Of a stretch of DNA of 64,000 nt, positions 17,073-25,649 are shown piece by piece. A program made the translations under genes and the position numbers. Position 1 is the first letter of the stretch; the number at the start of each line of letters is the position of its first letter. The DNA is from Ardenticatenaceae bacterium (GTDB taxonomy: Bacteria > Chloroflexota > Anaerolineae > Promineifilales > Promineifilaceae), in NCBI GenBank assembly GCA_020634565.1, contig JACKBN010000010.1:1-64000 (forward strand). The letters run 5' to 3'. Below the pieces are notes generated by a model that was not told the DNA's origin, ran no database searches, and was given only the letters and a program-made list of their open reading frames with translations.

Positions 17073-18040
17073 AGTCGCTTCTTAAACTCCGCCGTCAGCG
17101 CGGGTAGTACCTTGAACAGGTCGCCTACAATGCCGTACTGCGCCAGCTTGAAGATGGGCGCGTCGGCATCTTTGTTGATAGCCACGATGATCTTGGAGGT
17201 GCGCATACCAGCTTGGTGCTGGATGGCCCCGCTAATGCCCGCCGCGATGTACAAATCGGGGCTAACAACCTTACCGGTCTGCCCAACCTGATGCTCGTAC
17301 GGAATCCAGCCTGCGTCAACGGCCGCACGAGAAGCGCCCAACGCGCCGCCCAGCGTGTCCGCCAATTCCTTCACCGGCGCAAACCCTTCGGGGCCAGCCA
17401 CGCCGCGCCCGCCAGAAACGATGATACTGGCGTCGGTCAGGCTCACGGTGCCTTCCTTGCCTTCAAAGCTAACGATTTTGGTGGGGATGTCGTCTTCGCT
17501 GACCGCAGCATCCACCCATGTAGCCGAACCACTCTTGCCCGTAGACTCTGCCTGCGGGAAAGCGCGGCTGCGCAGAGTGATGACCTGCGTGCTACTGGTG
17601 GCAAACACGTCGCTCAGCAGCTTGCCTGCGTAAACGGGGCGTGTCACTTTCACTTTGTCGCCGTCCACGGCTACATCCACGCCATCAGAAACGAGACCCA
17701 CTTCCAGGTCGGCAGCCACCCAGGCGGCCAAATCGCGGCCCCGGCTGGAGGCGCTGGCCAGGATGACGCTGGGGCTGTGCTCTTGTGCCAGCTTAGTTAC
17801 CAGCGGCCCAACTGCTTCCACGCGGAACGAGGCCAATGTGGCGTCATCGGCACCCAGCACGGCGTCTACGCCCAAATCAAAGGCCGCATCGGCCACGCCA
17901 GAGACACCTTCGCCAAAAACCAAGCCAGTCAGTTCCTGGCCCAAACCATCGGCCACGGTGCGGGCGGCGCTAACCGCCTCGCGCGAACCGGTAACGATGT
18001 TGCCATCTTTGTTTTCCAGAAATACCCATACGCCGCTCAT
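17069..18040 (-). CDS. etfA: Electron transfer flavoprotein, alpha subunit
   Basis: The protein has 323 residues. The N-terminal alpha/beta domain is followed by the FAD-binding C-terminal domain: SGGRGVAGPEGFAP at about 209, YEHQVGQTGKVVSPDLYIA at about 247, the conserved GISGAIQHQAGM at about 268 and INKDADAPIFKLAQYGIVGD at about 288. It forms a heterodimer with EtfB and passes electrons from acyl-CoA or other dehydrogenases towards the quinone pool. The ATG overlaps the etfB stop (ATGA), so the two are coupled. No partner dehydrogenase is in the window. Confidence 0.95.
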   Translation of the reverse strand: MSGVWVFLENKDGNIVTGSREAVSAARTVADGLGQELTGLVFGEGVSGVADAAFDLGVDAVLGADDATLASFRVEAVGPLVTKLAQEHSPSVILASASSRGRDLAAWVAADLEVGLVSDGVDVAVDGDKVKVTRPVYAGKLLSDVFATSSTQVITLRSRAFPQAESTGKSGSATWVDAAVSEDDIPTKIVSFEGKEGTVSLTDASIIVSGGRGVAGPEGFAPVKELADTLGGALGASRAAVDAGWIPYEHQVGQTGKVVSPDLYIAAGISGAIQHQAGMRTSKIIVAINKDADAPIFKLAQYGIVGDLFKVLPALTAEFKKRL

Positions 18041-18831
18041 ATTACCTTCTCCTCAAACAGTTTGTCGGCCAGGATTTTGGCTTGCGCTTCAACAGAATCA
18101 GCTTCAATCATCTGCACGCTGCCGCCGCGTGGCGGGATGGCGTAGACGTTGGACCAATCGACATTGCTCGCGCCAGCGCCGCCGTCTAGCCCCAGATCAG
18201 CCGCCGACCAGGTGGGGATGGTAGCCCGGTTGGCCTTGCGGATGCCCATGAGGGAGGGGTAGCGTGGCTCGTTGATCTCTTTGACGGTGCTGATAACCAC
18301 CGGCAGGCTGGTGGTTACGGTCTCTTTGCCGTCGTCCAGCAGCCGCTCCACGGTGATTTTGCCGTCGCCAATTTCTTTGATGGCGGAGACAAAAGTGAGC
18401 GGGGTCCAGCCCAGCTTGCGGGCCACCTGTACGGGCGTCTGGCCCGTATCGCCGTCGATGGCCTGGCGGCCAAAAATGGCTACCTGCACGTCGCCAGCTT
18501 TTTCGATGGCGGCGGCGAGGGTGCGGGCGGTGCCCAGGCTGTCCAGCCCTTGCAGGGCGGGGTCGGTGACCAAAATGGCCTCGGTGCAGCCCATTGCCAG
18601 ACAGGTTTTGAGGGCGTCCTGGCTTTCTTCGCTGCCCACGGTGAGGGCGATGACGTCGGTGGCGCCGTGGTTTTCTTTGAGGCGCACGCCTTCTTCCACG
18701 GTGTATTCGTCCCATGGGTTGAGGACGTTGGGCTTGCCACCCGGATCATCCCAGCTTACGTTGCCGCTGTTGTCTACAACGAGTACGGCCGTTGTGCTGG
18801 GGGTTTGCTTAATGCTTACAACAACTTTCAT
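18037..18831 (-). CDS. etfB: Electron transfer flavoprotein, beta subunit
   Basis: The protein has 264 residues. Family landmarks are VSIKQTPSTTAV at the N-terminus, NPWDEYTVEEGVRLKE at about 39, the AMP-binding-type GRQAIDGDTGQTPVQVA at about 121-137 and LPVVISTVKEINEPRYPSL at about 176. The start at 18831 has GGAGG upstream. It is the first gene of a two-gene etfBA operon. Confidence 0.95.
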   Translation of the reverse strand: MKVVVSIKQTPSTTAVLVVDNSGNVSWDDPGGKPNVLNPWDEYTVEEGVRLKENHGATDVIALTVGSEESQDALKTCLAMGCTEAILVTDPALQGLDSLGTARTLAAAIEKAGDVQVAIFGRQAIDGDTGQTPVQVARKLGWTPLTFVSAIKEIGDGKITVERLLDDGKETVTTSLPVVISTVKEINEPRYPSLMGIRKANRATIPTWSAADLGLDGGAGASNVDWSNVYAIPPRGGSVQMIEADSVEAQAKILADKLFEEKVI

Positions 18832-18933
18832 GCAAAAACCTCCATTGTTTTAACGCAGAGTGGCTGAGGCGCAGAGCGATTTTGACTGCGGTTCAGGGGA
18901 ATAACCTGCGTTTTGTTTTAATTGAATTCTGTT

Positions 18934-18962
18934 GTAGGGGCAGGTCTCAGACCTGCCCCTAC
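18934..18962. repeat. Perfect 29-bp extragenic palindrome
   Basis: The 14-base arms GTAGGGGCAGGTCT and AGACCTGCCCCTAC surround a single C. It lies between the unknown zinc-ribbon-like gene and etfB, upstream of etfB on its strand. It resembles REP-type palindromes and has no U-tract. Confidence 0.8.
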
Positions 18963-19018
18963 CGCCAGTTTTTAATGTTAAGGGTTCGACCCACACCGTA
19001 GGCGGTTTGCCTTACGGG

Positions 19019-19534
19019 CTAAATTTCCATCAGGTGCGGGCCGTTTAGCTCGGTGAAGCGGTCGGCGAATAAATCATTTTCAAAGGCAAAGGTGGTGGCG
19101 CGCCAGCTAAACGCGTCAATGGCTACCGCTTCGCGAATGGCCTGTTTTTCCGGCAGGGCGGCGGCAGCAATCGGTTTGCGAAAGCCCCACAGCGCCGCGG
19201 CTACCAATCCACCGCCAACCAGCAGGGCAATGAGCAGCCGCAGCCCAAACGAAAGCGCGGCGGGTGTGAGCAGCAGGGTGATGGCCAGCCCGAGCAAAAA
19301 CAAAACGCCGCTGACCAGCCAACTAATTTTTTGCAGTCGTTCTTCGTCGGCAGAGCGGCGCTGGAGTTCGCCTGCGCAGCGGCTGCACAGGGGCACATCG
19401 ATCAGGCGGGTGATACGGCCGTATCGCTGCCGCAAGGTCATGGTTTCCGGGGCAGGCTGGCTGCAATGCACACAAATGCCGGGAAATGTTATTGATTGTT
19501 GGGGGCGAACCTTGATCTTGACTCGTCTGGTCAT
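19019..19534 (-). CDS. Membrane protein with N-terminal double CxxC motif
   Basis: The protein has 171 residues. The N-terminus carries CVHCSQP at about 21-27 and CSRCAG at about 51-56, likely a zinc ribbon. Two adjacent hydrophobic helices follow, at about 75-93 and 98-116. The C-terminal 50 residues are soluble. The layout suggests a cytoplasmic zinc ribbon tethered to the membrane. The function is not recognised, and no operon partner lies close by. Confidence 0.7.
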   Translation of the reverse strand: MTRRVKIKVRPQQSITFPGICVHCSQPAPETMTLRQRYGRITRLIDVPLCSRCAGELQRRSADEERLQKISWLVSGVLFLLGLAITLLLTPAALSFGLRLLIALLVGGGLVAAALWGFRKPIAAAALPEKQAIREAVAIDAFSWRATTFAFENDLFADRFTELNGPHLMEI

Positions 19535-19786
19535 GGGAATTAATTTATCCGCAGATTTTACAGATTTCTAGCCTAAGTTTCTCAGCCGCTCCGCGCCTCT
19601 GCGTTTTTCTGGTAATTTGCCGATTAGTGTAGCAATCTGATACCTTCTGCTTTGCGTATGACAAATTATAGCGGCAGTAGAGTGGATAAAAAAATCTGAT
19701 TAGAATTTGCTTCGAGATGTTTAGTAGATGCAAAAATCTATGCCGCACTGCGTTATAGAATAGCACAAAGTGAGGGGAATAGGCAA

Positions 19787-20962
19787 TTGGAAAAATTAAA
19801 AAGGCGCTGGTTGGCTTTGGCTGCGGGGTGGGGAACGGCCGTTCTCCTCTTCTATTTTTGGTTACGACAAATTTGGCAAATTGAGGCTGCCAACCGCTGG
19901 CTGCTGTTTACGCTGCCGCCGCTGCTTTACTGTTTATGGGTGGTGGGGCGTCATCTGGGTGAAAATCGGCGGGCGGGAGAAACGGCCGTACTTGCGACCT
20001 TTGGCTGGGGCAACCGGCTGACTCTCTTTCGCGGGTTGGCCATCAGCATGGTGGCGGGCTTCTTGTTTAGTCCGTGGCCGAGCGGCTGGCTGGCCTGGCT
20101 GCCCATGCTGCTCTACACCGCCGCCGACGTGGCCGACTACCTGGATGGCTACCTGGCGCGCATCACCAACCACGCCACCAAATTGGGTGAGCGGCTGGAC
20201 ATGGAATACGATGGCCTGGGCATGCTCATCGTGACCTTGCTGGCGGTGTGGTACGGGCAGTTGCCCTGGTGGTATCTCATTTTGGGGCTGGCGCGTTACC
20301 TATTTGTCTTTGGCCTGTGGCTGCGGGCGCGGCGCGGCTTGCCCAGCCACGACCTGCCCCACAGCGTACATCGCCGCGTCTTTGCCGGGTTCCAGATGGG
20401 CTTTATGAGTTCGGTGCTGTGGCCGATCATGCCGCCGGAATTTGCCACCATCGCGGGCACAACCTTTGCCATCCCCACCGCCCTCGGCTTTTTGCGCGAC
20501 TGGTTTTTGGTCACGGGGCGACTGGATGTGCAAGACGGCCGTTACCAACGCATCCAGCAATTTCTCTACCAAAGCACCACCCGCTGGCTGCCGCCTCTGT
20601 TTCGCCTGACGCTGGCAAGCTGCGTCTCGGCCATTTTCCTGGCGCTGCCTGCGGTGTGGCCACCGCCCGCCTGGGTTGATTTATTTATGAGCTGGGGCTT
20701 ACCCTTGCCCGCCTTTTTGGCCATCGTTGCAATCGTTTTGTTACTGCTGGGCGGCGCGTTGGTTTTGCTGGGCACGATGGGGCGGCTGGCGGCGTTCTGG
20801 CTGGTGTTTCCGCTAGGGTTCGATATGGTGACGCGGGGGCTGGATTGGGCGAATGGTGTGGGTTTGGCAACGGCCGTTTGCCTCATGCTTTTAGGTACTG
20901 GTCCGCTCTCCCGCTGGAAACCGGAAGAGCGCTTTCTGCTGCGCCGCGCGGGTGAAGCGTAA
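19787..20962 (+). CDS. CDP-alcohol phosphatidyltransferase family protein
   Basis: The protein has 391 residues, longer than simple PgsA-type enzymes. It has ten or so hydrophobic segments. The family's catalytic signature D-x2-DG-x2-AR-x8-G-x3-D-x3-D is intact in DYLDGYLARI, then KLGERLDMEYDG, at about 115-142. The enzyme joins a CDP-activated diacylglycerol or similar donor to an alcohol in the membrane. The C-terminal 150 residues are extra helices of unknown role. The start is a TTG at 19787 with GAGGGGAA upstream. The exact lipid product is not clear. Confidence 0.85.
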   Translation: MEKLKRRWLALAAGWGTAVLLFYFWLRQIWQIEAANRWLLFTLPPLLYCLWVVGRHLGENRRAGETAVLATFGWGNRLTLFRGLAISMVAGFLFSPWPSGWLAWLPMLLYTAADVADYLDGYLARITNHATKLGERLDMEYDGLGMLIVTLLAVWYGQLPWWYLILGLARYLFVFGLWLRARRGLPSHDLPHSVHRRVFAGFQMGFMSSVLWPIMPPEFATIAGTTFAIPTALGFLRDWFLVTGRLDVQDGRYQRIQQFLYQSTTRWLPPLFRLTLASCVSAIFLALPAVWPPPAWVDLFMSWGLPLPAFLAIVAIVLLLLGGALVLLGTMGRLAAFWLVFPLGFDMVTRGLDWANGVGLATAVCLMLLGTGPLSRWKPEERFLLRRAGEA

Positions 20963-21117
20963 CCCCACTTTGGATCGTTCAGCCAGCGTCAAGCATTCGC
21001 CCCTACCTGCTGAAGAATCCAAAGTGTCCCAAAGTCATTGTTTTCTTTGTTCGGAATTTTCCACAAATAGCTTTTGATTATTGAGTCAATAACCCTTTCT
21101 GTGTTAGAATCTTCAAT

Positions 21118-21186
21118 AGAATAGACACGGATTTACACAGATAAAAATAGGAATCAGTGTCAATCTGTGTTTATCCGTGTCCCATT
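21118..21186. repeat. Hairpin upstream of the Lrp/AsnC gene
   Basis: GACACGGAT, TTACACAGAT and the complementary ATCTGTG, ATCCGTGTC arms make an imperfect hairpin ending 16 bp before the regulator's ATG. Its units (ACACAGAT) recall the CCACAGATT elements. Confidence 0.55.
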
Positions 21187-21201
21187 TTTTGAGAGACAAT
21201 C

Positions 21202-21663
21202 ATGATTGATTTGGACGCCGTTGATTTAGAGATTTTGCGCGCGTTGCAAAGCGAAGGTCGGTTGACCAATGCGGAGCTGGCCCGGCGTGTCAACCTGTCG
21301 CCACCAGCCATCCATGCCCGCGTGCGGCGGCTGGAGGAGCAGGGGGTGATTCGCGGCTACGTGGCGCTGGTGGACCACGCCAGCCTGGGCTACGACATGC
21401 TCTGCTTCATCAATATTCGCTTGCAGGTGCACCAGTTTGAGCTGGCCAAACAGTTTCGTGAGGATATTCAGGCCAAGCCAGAGGTGCTGGAATGCCATCA
21501 TGTTACGGGCGAGTTTGATTATTTGCTCAAAGTGGTGATCAAAAACCGGCAGGATTTGGAGCGCTTTGTGGTGCAGGAGCTGACACCCTTGCAGGGTGTG
21601 TCACGCATTTACACCAGTCTGGTTTTGTCGGAGATCAAGTCGGGAACGGCCGTTCCCCTTTAA
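21202..21663 (+). CDS. Lrp/AsnC family transcriptional regulator
   Basis: The protein has 153 residues. The N-terminal helix-turn-helix is in LTNAELARRVNLSPPAIHAR (about 20-39), followed by VRRLEEQGVIRGY. The C-terminal RAM/ligand domain begins about 65, with VLECHHVTGEFDYLLKV (about 95-111). Members sense amino acids and form octamers or dimers on DNA. It sits upstream of a Cys/Met-metabolism PLP enzyme on the same strand, a likely target. A hairpin with 12-bp outer arms separates the two genes. Confidence 0.92.
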   Translation: MIDLDAVDLEILRALQSEGRLTNAELARRVNLSPPAIHARVRRLEEQGVIRGYVALVDHASLGYDMLCFINIRLQVHQFELAKQFREDIQAKPEVLECHHVTGEFDYLLKVVIKNRQDLERFVVQELTPLQGVSRIYTSLVLSEIKSGTAVPL

Positions 21664-21664
21664 A

Positions 21665-21749
21665 AATAGTGAATTGTGAACAATGAATTGAAAATTGTGA
21701 ATGAAAAGACACTTCACAATTCATTATTAATTATTCTCAATTCACTATT
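21665..21749. repeat. AT-rich inverted repeat between regulator and PLP enzyme
   Basis: The outer arms AATAGTGAATTG and CAATTCACTATT pair perfectly. Inner units of the type GAACAATGAATTG and TTCACAATTCATT also pair. The repeat occupies most of the intergenic gap and may be another dispersed repeat or part of the regulatory region. Confidence 0.7.
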
Positions 21750-21808
21750 ACATCCCAAATTGTCCACCCTCACACCCTGCCGGATGTGCCCGGCAAAAGG
21801 AAATTCCC

Positions 21809-23187
21809 ATGAGTAACCCAACCTATTCCCCAGGCGTTGAACAGTATGTAGCCAAAGGGCAGCAGATGATGACGGCCGTTGCTAACCAGCGCGCCATCAT
21901 GAAAGCCAAAAAGTTCGACACCATCGCCGTGCACGGCGTGTACAATGCCGAAGCCGCGCTGGCCAATCAGGGCAGCATCATCGAGCCAGCTTACCTGAGC
22001 CCGGCCCAGCATTTTGAAAACAGCGACCACATGGAAGCCGCCCTCGCTTACCTGATGCCCTCCTGGACCTACAGCCGCATCGCCAACCCCACCGTGGGCT
22101 ACTTGGAAGAAACTCTCTCCTTGCTGGAAGGGTACGGCTACGATGGTGAGGTGAGCAGCTGCGTCACCAGTTCCGGCATGTCGGCCGTTTTTATGGCCAC
22201 CAATCCGTTCCTGGCGAATCCGGAGCCGGGGACCAACATTGTGGTGAGCGCCAAATGTTACGGCGGCAGCTTCATGCTCTTTGGCGAACGATACGGCCGG
22301 GAGCGGGGCATTGAGGTGCGCTGGGTGGCCGATCCGCTGAACAATGACGAATGGGCCGAGAAGATTGACGCGCAAACCCGCTTTGTCTTTGGCGAAATGC
22401 CCAGCAATCCTGGCCTGAGTTTGATGGACATCCCCGCCGTGGCGGAGCTGGCCCACGCCGTGGGCGCACCCCTCATCGTGGACTCCACAGTCGCCACGCC
22501 TGCGCTGATGCGGCCGTTGACGATGGGGGCGGACATTGTGGTGCATTCCGTGAGCAAAAGCATGGCCACCAGCGGGTTTGCCATCGCTGGGGCCTCATTG
22601 CCAAGCACAACATCGTCAGCAAGGTGGGGCCAGACGAGCTGCGGCAAAATTTTGCCATGTACGTCAAGCTGCTGCCGTTCCGCGATCATGGTCCCGGCAT
22701 CAGCCCGTTCAACGCGCTGATGATTTTGAATGATTTGCGCACGCTGCGAATGCGTATGGACAAAGCCAGCCACAGCAGCCAGCAGGTGGCTGAATTTTTG
22801 GTCAGTCAGCCGCAAATTGAAGAAGTGCATTATCCCGGATTAACCAGCTTTGCCGGGCACGCCATTGCCCAGCGGGACATGTGGCTGGTGGATGCCGAAG
22901 AAGAGTATGGCATGCCTGTTAATCGGTACGGCCACCTGATGAGCTTCACCGTGGCGGGTGGCCATCAGGCGGCGCGGCGATTGTTTGATCGTCTGCAAAT
23001 GATCTGGCGGGCTACGGATTTGGGCCGCATTAAAAGCGTGGCCACCATTCCCACCATCTCCACCCACCAGCAGCAAGGGGACGAAGGGCGTGAGCTGGCG
23101 GCAGTGCCGTCCAACCTCATCCGCCTGAATGTCGGCGCGGAAAATCCGGCGGACATCATTGCCGATTTAGCCCAGGCGATGGGGTAG
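21809..23187 (+). pseudogene. Cys/Met metabolism PLP-dependent enzyme, frameshifted
   Basis: Two overlapping frames together encode a full PLP-dependent lyase/synthase of the cystathionine gamma-synthase / methionine gamma-lyase family, about 459 residues. The first frame carries the N-terminal half, including SSGMSAVFMATNPF and the PLP-lysine region HSVSKSMATSGFAIAG. The product then needs one extra base in the run GGGG at 22589-22592 to continue as GLIAKHNIVSKVGPDELRQ and on to the C-terminus (GHLMSFTVAGG, TDLGRIKSVATIPTISTHQQ). Either the gene is recently inactivated or the G run was miscalled. The product would act in methionine or cysteine metabolism; the exact reaction is not certain. 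The start ATG follows AAAAGGAAATTCCC. Confidence 0.85.
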
Positions 23188-23253
23188 GACGTAAAAAGTG
23201 GCAAGTGGCAGGTTGCAAGTAGCCTGGGGCTTCAGGTTCAGGATTTTGGGCAC

Positions 23254-24228
23254 ATGAAAAATCGCCGATGGATTTGGGGCGTTGTTGGTTGGAGTGCGGC
23301 GCTGCTGGTTTTGTGGCTGGTGGTGCGTGCGGTGCCGCTGCGTGAGGTGTGGCGCACGCTGGCTTTGCTGCGCGGCTGGGAGTTGGCAGCGCTGGTTTTG
23401 CTGAATGGCTTGGTGCTGCTGGGGCTGAACGGCCGTTGGTACATTCTCCTCCGTGGTTTAGGCTATAAACTCCCATTTTGGTCGCTGTTGGGGCATCGGC
23501 TGGCAGCGTTTGGGGTGAGCTACTTCACGCCGGGGCCGCAGTTTGGTGGTGAGCCGGTGCAGGTGCTGCTGGTCGAGCGGCAGCACGGCGTGCCGCGTTC
23601 GGCGGCGATTGCGGCCGTTTCTTTAGACAAAGCGGTGGAGCTGCTGCTCAATTTTGGTTTTCTGGCGTTTGGCGTGCTGCTGGTGGTGCAAAATGGCCTG
23701 TTAGGTGAAGCGGTGGGCGGGCAAACGGCCGTTTGGACTACACTCCTCCTCTTGCCACCAATTCTTTACTTGTGGCTTATTTGGCGCGGACGGCAGCCTA
23801 TGAGTTGGTTGCTGCGGGCGTTGAAGTTGGGGCGGTGGGAAACGGCCGTATCTAACAGCGAAGCCCAGATGACCACCCTCTGCCAGCAAAATTCCGGTGC
23901 GCTGTTGGGCGCAATCGGCATTTCTGCCCTCACCTGGGCGCTGCTGATTGCCGAATTTTACGCGATGGCTGCCTTTTTGGGCGTATCGCTGTCGTTAGCG
24001 CAGCTGATTGCCTTACTGACGGCGGCGCGGGTGGCGTTTTTGCTGCCGCTGCCGGGCGGGCTGGGCACGTTGGAGGCGAGCCAGGTGTGGGCCTTAGAGT
24101 TGATGGGGTTCAATCCTGCGGTGGGGCTGGGGCTAAGCCTGCTCATTCGCCTGCGCGATGTGTCGCTAGGTTTGCTCGGTTTGTGGTGGATGGGGCAGCG
24201 GTTGCGGGTGGTTTGGGAACGGCCGTAA
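23254..24228 (+). CDS. YbhN/UPF0104-like membrane protein (lysylphosphatidylglycerol synthase TM family)
   Basis: The protein has 324 residues with about eight hydrophobic helices. It shows the family pattern of a polar helix pair, GVSYFTPGPQFGGEPVQVLL at about 88-107, and a C-terminal GGLGTLEASQVWALELMG at about 268-285. The family includes MprF flippase domains and YbhN proteins that move or organise lipids in the cytoplasmic membrane. It starts at ATG 23254, 66 bp after the PLP gene. The lipid substrate is unknown. Confidence 0.85.
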   Translation: MKNRRWIWGVVGWSAALLVLWLVVRAVPLREVWRTLALLRGWELAALVLLNGLVLLGLNGRWYILLRGLGYKLPFWSLLGHRLAAFGVSYFTPGPQFGGEPVQVLLVERQHGVPRSAAIAAVSLDKAVELLLNFGFLAFGVLLVVQNGLLGEAVGGQTAVWTTLLLLPPILYLWLIWRGRQPMSWLLRALKLGRWETAVSNSEAQMTTLCQQNSGALLGAIGISALTWALLIAEFYAMAAFLGVSLSLAQLIALLTAARVAFLLPLPGGLGTLEASQVWALELMGFNPAVGLGLSLLIRLRDVSLGLLGLWWMGQRLRVVWERP

Positions 24229-24235
24229 CTTCTCC

Positions 24236-24287
24236 ATTTCCCCGGAAACTTTTCACTATTCGTGTTGGGTTCAGTTTCCGGGGAAAT
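24236..24287. repeat. TTTCCCCGGAAA inverted repeat, copy 2
   Basis: ATTTCCCCGGAAACT at 24236-24250 and AGTTTCCGGGGAAAT at 24273-24287 are perfect 15-bp arms, immediately downstream of the YbhN-like gene. It is the same family as 14231-14287 and 45249-45306. Confidence 0.85.
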
Positions 24288-24458
24288 CCAATCCAAACAA
24301 CCAACTCATGCGTAAGTATCCATAACCCGGGGCAGAATCGCAGCTTGCAGGAAGAGGCGCGCAACCACAGAAAGTAAATTTCATCAACATCGAGGCAGGG
24401 CACAGCTGTGGTGAACTCCCCATACTTATTCATCTTTTTCGCATGAGGAGGTTTTCCA

Positions 24459-24806
24459 ATGGATATGGCAGCAAATTTATCAAGTCGGCAAAAAAGCATT
24501 GTGGGATTGAGCGTGGCAACGGCCGTTATTCACATCATTTTGGCCATTCTTTCCCGAGATGATTCAATGTTCCTTATTTTGTTTATCTTAAATGGGTTGG
24601 GTTATCTAGCGCTTGTGGCTGGCTTGTACTTCGTGCCGCAGTTGGCATCTCAGCGGTCTATGATTCGTTGGGCATTGTTGGGATTTACGGCCGTAACGTT
24701 TGTGCTTTATTTTGTGTTCAACTGGCCTGCCGTGTTGAATCCAATTGGTCTTGTTGATAAGCTGATTGAATTGGTTTTGATGATACAACTATGGCAGGAA
24801 AAATAG
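24459..24806 (+). CDS. Small four-helix membrane protein
   Basis: The protein has 115 residues with four hydrophobic segments, at about 14-32, 38-58, 66-86 and 90-108, and almost no loops. The start at 24459 is strongly supported by GAGGAGG seven bases upstream. Two ACGGCCGT copies lie within it, near 24518 and 24687. No family is recognised. A terminator hairpin follows, so it is probably transcribed alone. Confidence 0.7.
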   Translation: MDMAANLSSRQKSIVGLSVATAVIHIILAILSRDDSMFLILFILNGLGYLALVAGLYFVPQLASQRSMIRWALLGFTAVTFVLYFVFNWPAVLNPIGLVDKLIELVLMIQLWQEK

Positions 24807-24834
24807 TTAACCTCTAAAAAACACAGATTTGTTT

Positions 24835-24879
24835 AAACGCTGGTGCCTTGTGCTAAAATGAGGCAACCAGCGTTTTTTT
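24835..24879 (+). terminator. Rho-independent terminator
   Basis: AAACGCTGGTGCCT pairs with AGGCAACCAGCGTTT (one bulge) and is followed by a run of T. It ends the small membrane protein gene. Confidence 0.85.
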
Positions 24880-24910
24880 ATCCAGATGTTTTCTGTTTTT
24901 GAGAGTTTTT

Positions 24911-25648
24911 ATGATCCGATGGATTACGGACACTGCGAAAGCGATTTGGTTTTTTCTAAAATTTGCCACCGTCATCATTTTGGGTTACTTGGTGATGATG
25001 GGGGTTCTCTGGCTGTTGCGACAGCCGATGGTGATTGAATTTAAGCGAAGCTCGATAGGCGTTTGGGATTTTTTGGAGCGGTTTGAAACGGCCGTAACCG
25101 TATCGGGGTGGCTTTTCCTTCTTACCTTTGGGCTGCACTTTCTGGATCGATACCTTTTTCGCCAGCGGCTCCTAAAATTTGGACGCATTTTCTCTAAAGG
25201 GTTTTTCCCTTTGGTAAAAATGTTCACATTCCCCTTTTTTCATGGCAATTTCAGTCATTTGCGCGGCACGGCCAGCTTAACAGTGCTGTTTGCTGGGTTG
25301 GCTGTCATGATTATTCCATCGTTAACACTTGTCTTGCAGGTAGCCATCATCATGTTTTTGGTTCAGGGATTTGGGGTGTGGATTTTTGGTAAGAGAGGCA
25401 CACCGCATGTGGGTTCTAGCGGGTTAATGTTGGGATTGTTTAGCTTTGATGTGTTGTTTGGTATTTTGGAATTAGGCTGGCAAACGGCCGTTGCCCTGCT
25501 GCTTCTTTACTTTTTTGGGAGGGGCATGTTTAGAACACTCACGGATCGAGGCCCCAATACTTCGGTCGAGGCGCATTTCTGGGGCTTTGCCAGCGGTTTA
25601 GTAATTGCCTATTTCGTATCCCCCTTTGGTCCGCTGTCAATTTACTAA
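24911..25648 (+). CDS. Rhomboid-like intramembrane serine protease
   Basis: The protein has about 245 residues with six to seven hydrophobic segments. The rhomboid layout is visible: HGNFSHLRGT (about 112) before a helix, the catalytic-Ser type GSSGLMLG (about 173) and a later helix with the partner His in EAHFWGFASG (about 219). The extra N-terminal helix and the family order match bacterial rhomboids that cut membrane-protein substrates. The start is the ATG at 24911; a TTG four codons earlier is in frame. It stands alone between a terminator and a convergent methyltransferase gene. Substrate unknown. Confidence 0.78.
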   Translation: MIRWITDTAKAIWFFLKFATVIILGYLVMMGVLWLLRQPMVIEFKRSSIGVWDFLERFETAVTVSGWLFLLTFGLHFLDRYLFRQRLLKFGRIFSKGFFPLVKMFTFPFFHGNFSHLRGTASLTVLFAGLAVMIIPSLTLVLQVAIIMFLVQGFGVWIFGKRGTPHVGSSGLMLGLFSFDVLFGILELGWQTAVALLLLYFFGRGMFRTLTDRGPNTSVEAHFWGFASGLVIAYFVSPFGPLSIY

Positions 25649-25649
25649 T

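Noticed and set aside
18970..19010. tRNA T-arm-like GGGTTCGACCC
   Set aside because: No acceptor stem, anticodon arm or D arm can be paired around it.
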